The position numbers and the translations under genes are program-made. Below, piece by piece: positions 7,327-9,001 of a stretch of 9,001 nucleotides of DNA; positions within the stretch are counted from its first letter, which is position 1; every line of letters begins with the position of its first letter. The notes beneath the pieces were generated by a model. The model made no database searches and was not told the origin of the DNA. It was given only the letters and a program-made list of their open reading frames with translations. Source of the stretch: an uncultured Pseudomonadales bacterium (GTDB lineage: Bacteria > Pseudomonadota > Gammaproteobacteria > Pseudomonadales > IMCC2047); the NCBI GenBank assembly GCA_947258895.1, contig CAMYKE010000083.1, forward strand, positions 1 through 9,001, read 5' to 3'.

Positions 7327-7332
7327 CTCCTT
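7327..7332 (-). promoter_or_regulatory. Strong ribosome binding site before the small ORF
   Basis: The minus strand reads AAGGAG here, inside a longer purine run (GGAAAAGGAG). It is nine bases from ATG 7317, and far too distant to serve either candidate kinase start directly. It therefore supports ribosome entry at the small ORF rather than at the kinase. Confidence 0.5.
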
Positions 7333-7471
7333 TTCCTCGCCTCGAAAGAAGCCATTGCTCAAGTGGACGGAGTACAAGTATGCGCCTGTTCGGCCTGATA
7401 ATAAATACGTGCCAGGGACCCGCGGCCGGCGTTTACTGACTACAATTAGCGTCCGATTTCATCGCCACCCC

Positions 7472-7488
7472 GTCACCGCACCGGTAAC
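7472..7488 (-). terminator. Hairpin just after phaC, weak terminator candidate
   Basis: On the minus strand GTTACCG-GTG-CGGTGAC forms a seven-pair stem, including one G-U pair in RNA, starting 10 bases after the phaC stop. No U-tract follows; the next bases are GGGGTGG. It could protect the 3' end or attenuate read-through into the kinase operon, but it does not fit a standard intrinsic terminator. Confidence 0.22.
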
Positions 7489-7498
7489 CTGGCTGATC

Positions 7499-8620
7499 TC
7501 AGGACATGGCCCTCGCATCGCGCTGTTGCAGCCAGTCGGAGATTCCGGCACCAACCACGCCCTGGAACCTGCCGCTGACGAATACCCCTATATGGCCACC
7601 CGGAAGTGGCATCTCGGTATAGTCCGAAGTGCCGACGGCTGCTCCCAGCGCCCTCGAACATTCCGGGGGAATAATGTGGTCATCCAGTGCGAACACGTTC
7701 AGCACAGGCATCGTGATATTACGCAAATCGACTGTTCGCCCGCCCAACTCGACCTCATTCGCGATAAGCTTGTTATTCTGGTAGAAATCCTTAAACCATT
7801 GCCGGGCCGCCTCTCCAGCATGATGGGGCCGGTCCGAGAGCCATTTTTCCATCCGCAGGAAGCGCAGCAACTGCTGCGGATCTTCCGCCATATCCCACAA
7901 ATCGACGTTATATTTAGTCAAAGTCCGGAGCGGTGTAATCATCCCGAACACGGCGCCCATCAGTTCGCCGGGCATATTGCCGAATGCCTCGATCATCAGG
8001 TCGACATCGTCCGCATCGAGGCTTCGCGCCCAGCGGTTCAGGGTACCGTGACCGGGCCGCGGGCTTTGCAGATCAGCATGAAAGTCAACTGGCGTCACCG
8101 TGACCACGAGGTTCTGCACGGTCTCCGGATACAACGCGGCGTAGCAAACTGAAAATGCGCCGCCCTCGCAGATGCCCAGGATATTTACCTTAGCTACACC
8201 TTCCCGGGCGCTGATCGCCGCAACGCAATCCCGGGCATAGCCACTGATATAATCCTCCAGGGTTAGCCAACGATCGGCACGCGAGGGATTGCCCCAGTCA
8301 ACGGTATAGACATCAATACCGCGGGCCAGCAAACTCCGGACCAGGGAGCGATCTTCCTGCAGGTCCGACATCGTATAACGACCGATCAGGCCATAAACAA
8401 TCAACACCGGTACTTCCAGCGATTGTTCCTCTGCCAGCGGCCGGTATTTATACAGGACCGTCTTGTCCTGGCGAAACACCTCGTCCTTGAGCGTGGTAGC
8501 AATCTCAACACCCTGCTCGTGGATAGCCGCGAGATGAGCAGCGCCGATGGCCAGCTTCCGGGTTAGCTCGGCCAGTTCGGCCGGTACTGCGGCAGGAGTA
8601 TCTTGATTTGGCTTCGTCAC
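7499..8620 (-). CDS. phaC: Class III poly(3-hydroxyalkanoate) synthase, PhaC subunit
   Basis: A 373-residue alpha/beta-hydrolase-fold protein, the normal size for the catalytic PhaC of class III synthases (about 355 residues in Allochromatium). It polymerises 3-hydroxyacyl-CoA into polyester on the granule surface, with PhaE. The lipase-like box GICEGG places the nucleophile at Cys151. Asp314 in FALDDHIIPP and His343 in LPGGHIGVF complete the triad at the expected spacing. VYTVDWGNPSRADR (104-117) and WLSDRPHHAGEAARQWFKDFYQNNKL (260-285) are further synthase hallmarks. The GTG at 8620 begins three bases after the phaE stop and has no good Shine-Dalgarno of its own, so translation is probably coupled to phaE. 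The triad is intact, so it should be active. Confidence 0.95.
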   Translation of the reverse strand: MTKPNQDTPAAVPAELAELTRKLAIGAAHLAAIHEQGVEIATTLKDEVFRQDKTVLYKYRPLAEEQSLEVPVLIVYGLIGRYTMSDLQEDRSLVRSLLARGIDVYTVDWGNPSRADRWLTLEDYISGYARDCVAAISAREGVAKVNILGICEGGAFSVCYAALYPETVQNLVVTVTPVDFHADLQSPRPGHGTLNRWARSLDADDVDLMIEAFGNMPGELMGAVFGMITPLRTLTKYNVDLWDMAEDPQQLLRFLRMEKWLSDRPHHAGEAARQWFKDFYQNNKLIANEVELGGRTVDLRNITMPVLNVFALDDHIIPPECSRALGAAVGTSDYTEMPLPGGHIGVFVSGRFQGVVGAGISDWLQQRDARAMS

Positions 8621-8623
8621 AGG

Positions 8624-9001
8624 TTATTTACTACCCCGTGGCGTAGTTTGCGAGGTTTTTTTGGGCGTTACGGGCTTTTTCCTGGTTGGCGTGGGGCGCG
8701 GTTTGGTACCCGCTCTGGTCTTCTTTTTGGTACCCGCTTTCCCGGCCGCCGTAGCGCCAGTTGCGGAGCGCTTCAAATCCGCCATTTCCCGCTGCAACGC
8801 CCGCAATTCGCGACGCAATCCGGTGACGGTTCGGTGAATCTCGTCCAGCTCGCCCCGGGTGGGCAAATTCATCGATTCACATGCCACCTCGGCAAGTTTT
8901 TGCTCCTGCAAACGATGCTTCATCATGGCCCTGAAAAACTCACGTTGTGCCGTTAAATAATCATCGCTACGCTGCATTTCCAGCAGATTTTCATTGGCGA
9001 C
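8624..9001 (-). CDS. phaE: Class III PHA synthase subunit PhaE, C-terminal part (partial at window edge)
   Basis: The frame is open to base 9001, so only the last 125 codons are seen. They begin VANENLLEMQRSDDYLTAQREFFRAM, continue with the family's SMNLPTRGELDEIHRTVTGLRRELRALQREM helix (PF09712) and match the C-terminal end of PhaE. PhaE binds and activates PhaC in class III synthases. The position directly before phaC in the same direction confirms this. Beyond the conserved helix there is a 47-residue tail with 14 Lys/Arg and no Asp/Glu, rich in Thr, Pro, Gly and Ala. The Allochromatium-type PhaE, as I recall it, ends near the conserved helix, so this looks like an extension. A methionine at 8977 is internal and not the start. 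Confidence 0.88.
   Translation of the reverse strand, partial: VANENLLEMQRSDDYLTAQREFFRAMMKHRLQEQKLAEVACESMNLPTRGELDEIHRTVTGLRRELRALQREMADLKRSATGATAAGKAGTKKKTRAGTKPRPTPTRKKPVTPKKTSQTTPRGSK

Noticed and set aside
7395..7414. Sigma-54-like promoter before the small ORF and kinase (TGGCACG on the minus strand)
   Set aside because: The -24 element is a perfect match, but the -12 position reads TATT with no GC, which sigma-54 promoters require. The nearby TATTAT could be a -10 box but has no acceptable -35 partner.
7316..8152. Plus-strand frame of 278 codons
   Set aside because: It is antisense to phaC, whose catalytic triad and family motifs are intact on the other strand, so the plus frame is a shadow.

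Overview
The window looks like a moderately GC-rich gammaproteobacterial chromosome segment. The main pointers are a ydbH-ynbE-ydbL cell-envelope operon, a class III (PhaC/PhaE) polyhydroxyalkanoate synthase and a fused indolepyruvate:ferredoxin oxidoreductase-type gene. I cannot name the genus. Nothing indicates phage, insertion-sequence or CRISPR content.

Layout. (1) 1-834, minus strand: the first 278 codons of a large thiamine-diphosphate-dependent 2-oxoacid (indolepyruvate) oxidoreductase, which runs off the left edge. (2) 835-1076: a divergent intergenic region with a perfect 12-bp palindrome close to that gene's start. (3) 1077-4071, plus strand: a compact operon encoding an AsmA-like YdbH protein, the YnbE outer-membrane lipoprotein and the periplasmic YdbL protein. 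YdbH is unusual here because it is carried on two reading frames (374 + 423 residues) that meet at a TTGA overlap. (4) 4072-4627: a convergent intergenic region with no convincing gene but several small dyads and an imperfect long inverted repeat. (5) 4628-7317, minus strand: a two-component system (FixJ/NarL-type response regulator plus a PilJ/NarX-like, GAF-containing membrane histidine kinase), preceded by a 46-codon ORF with a strong ribosome binding site whose stop overlaps the preferred TTG start of the kinase. (6) 7499-9001, minus strand: phaC and the 3' part of phaE, transcribed in the order phaE-phaC, with an unusually basic tail on PhaE.

How the genes may work together. YdbH, YnbE and YdbL form a known functional unit: an inner-membrane-anchored lipid-transfer bridge, its outer-membrane lipoprotein partner and a periplasmic accessory protein. 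PhaE and PhaC form the class III enzyme that polymerises 3-hydroxyacyl-CoA into storage polyester. The kinase and regulator are clearly a cognate pair. Their signal and targets are not visible in the sequence, and a link to the upstream PHA genes is only positional. Most of the window is ordinary housekeeping or accessory metabolism. The points most worth checking are the split ydbH, the small ORF coupled to the kinase, and the histone-like PhaE tail.
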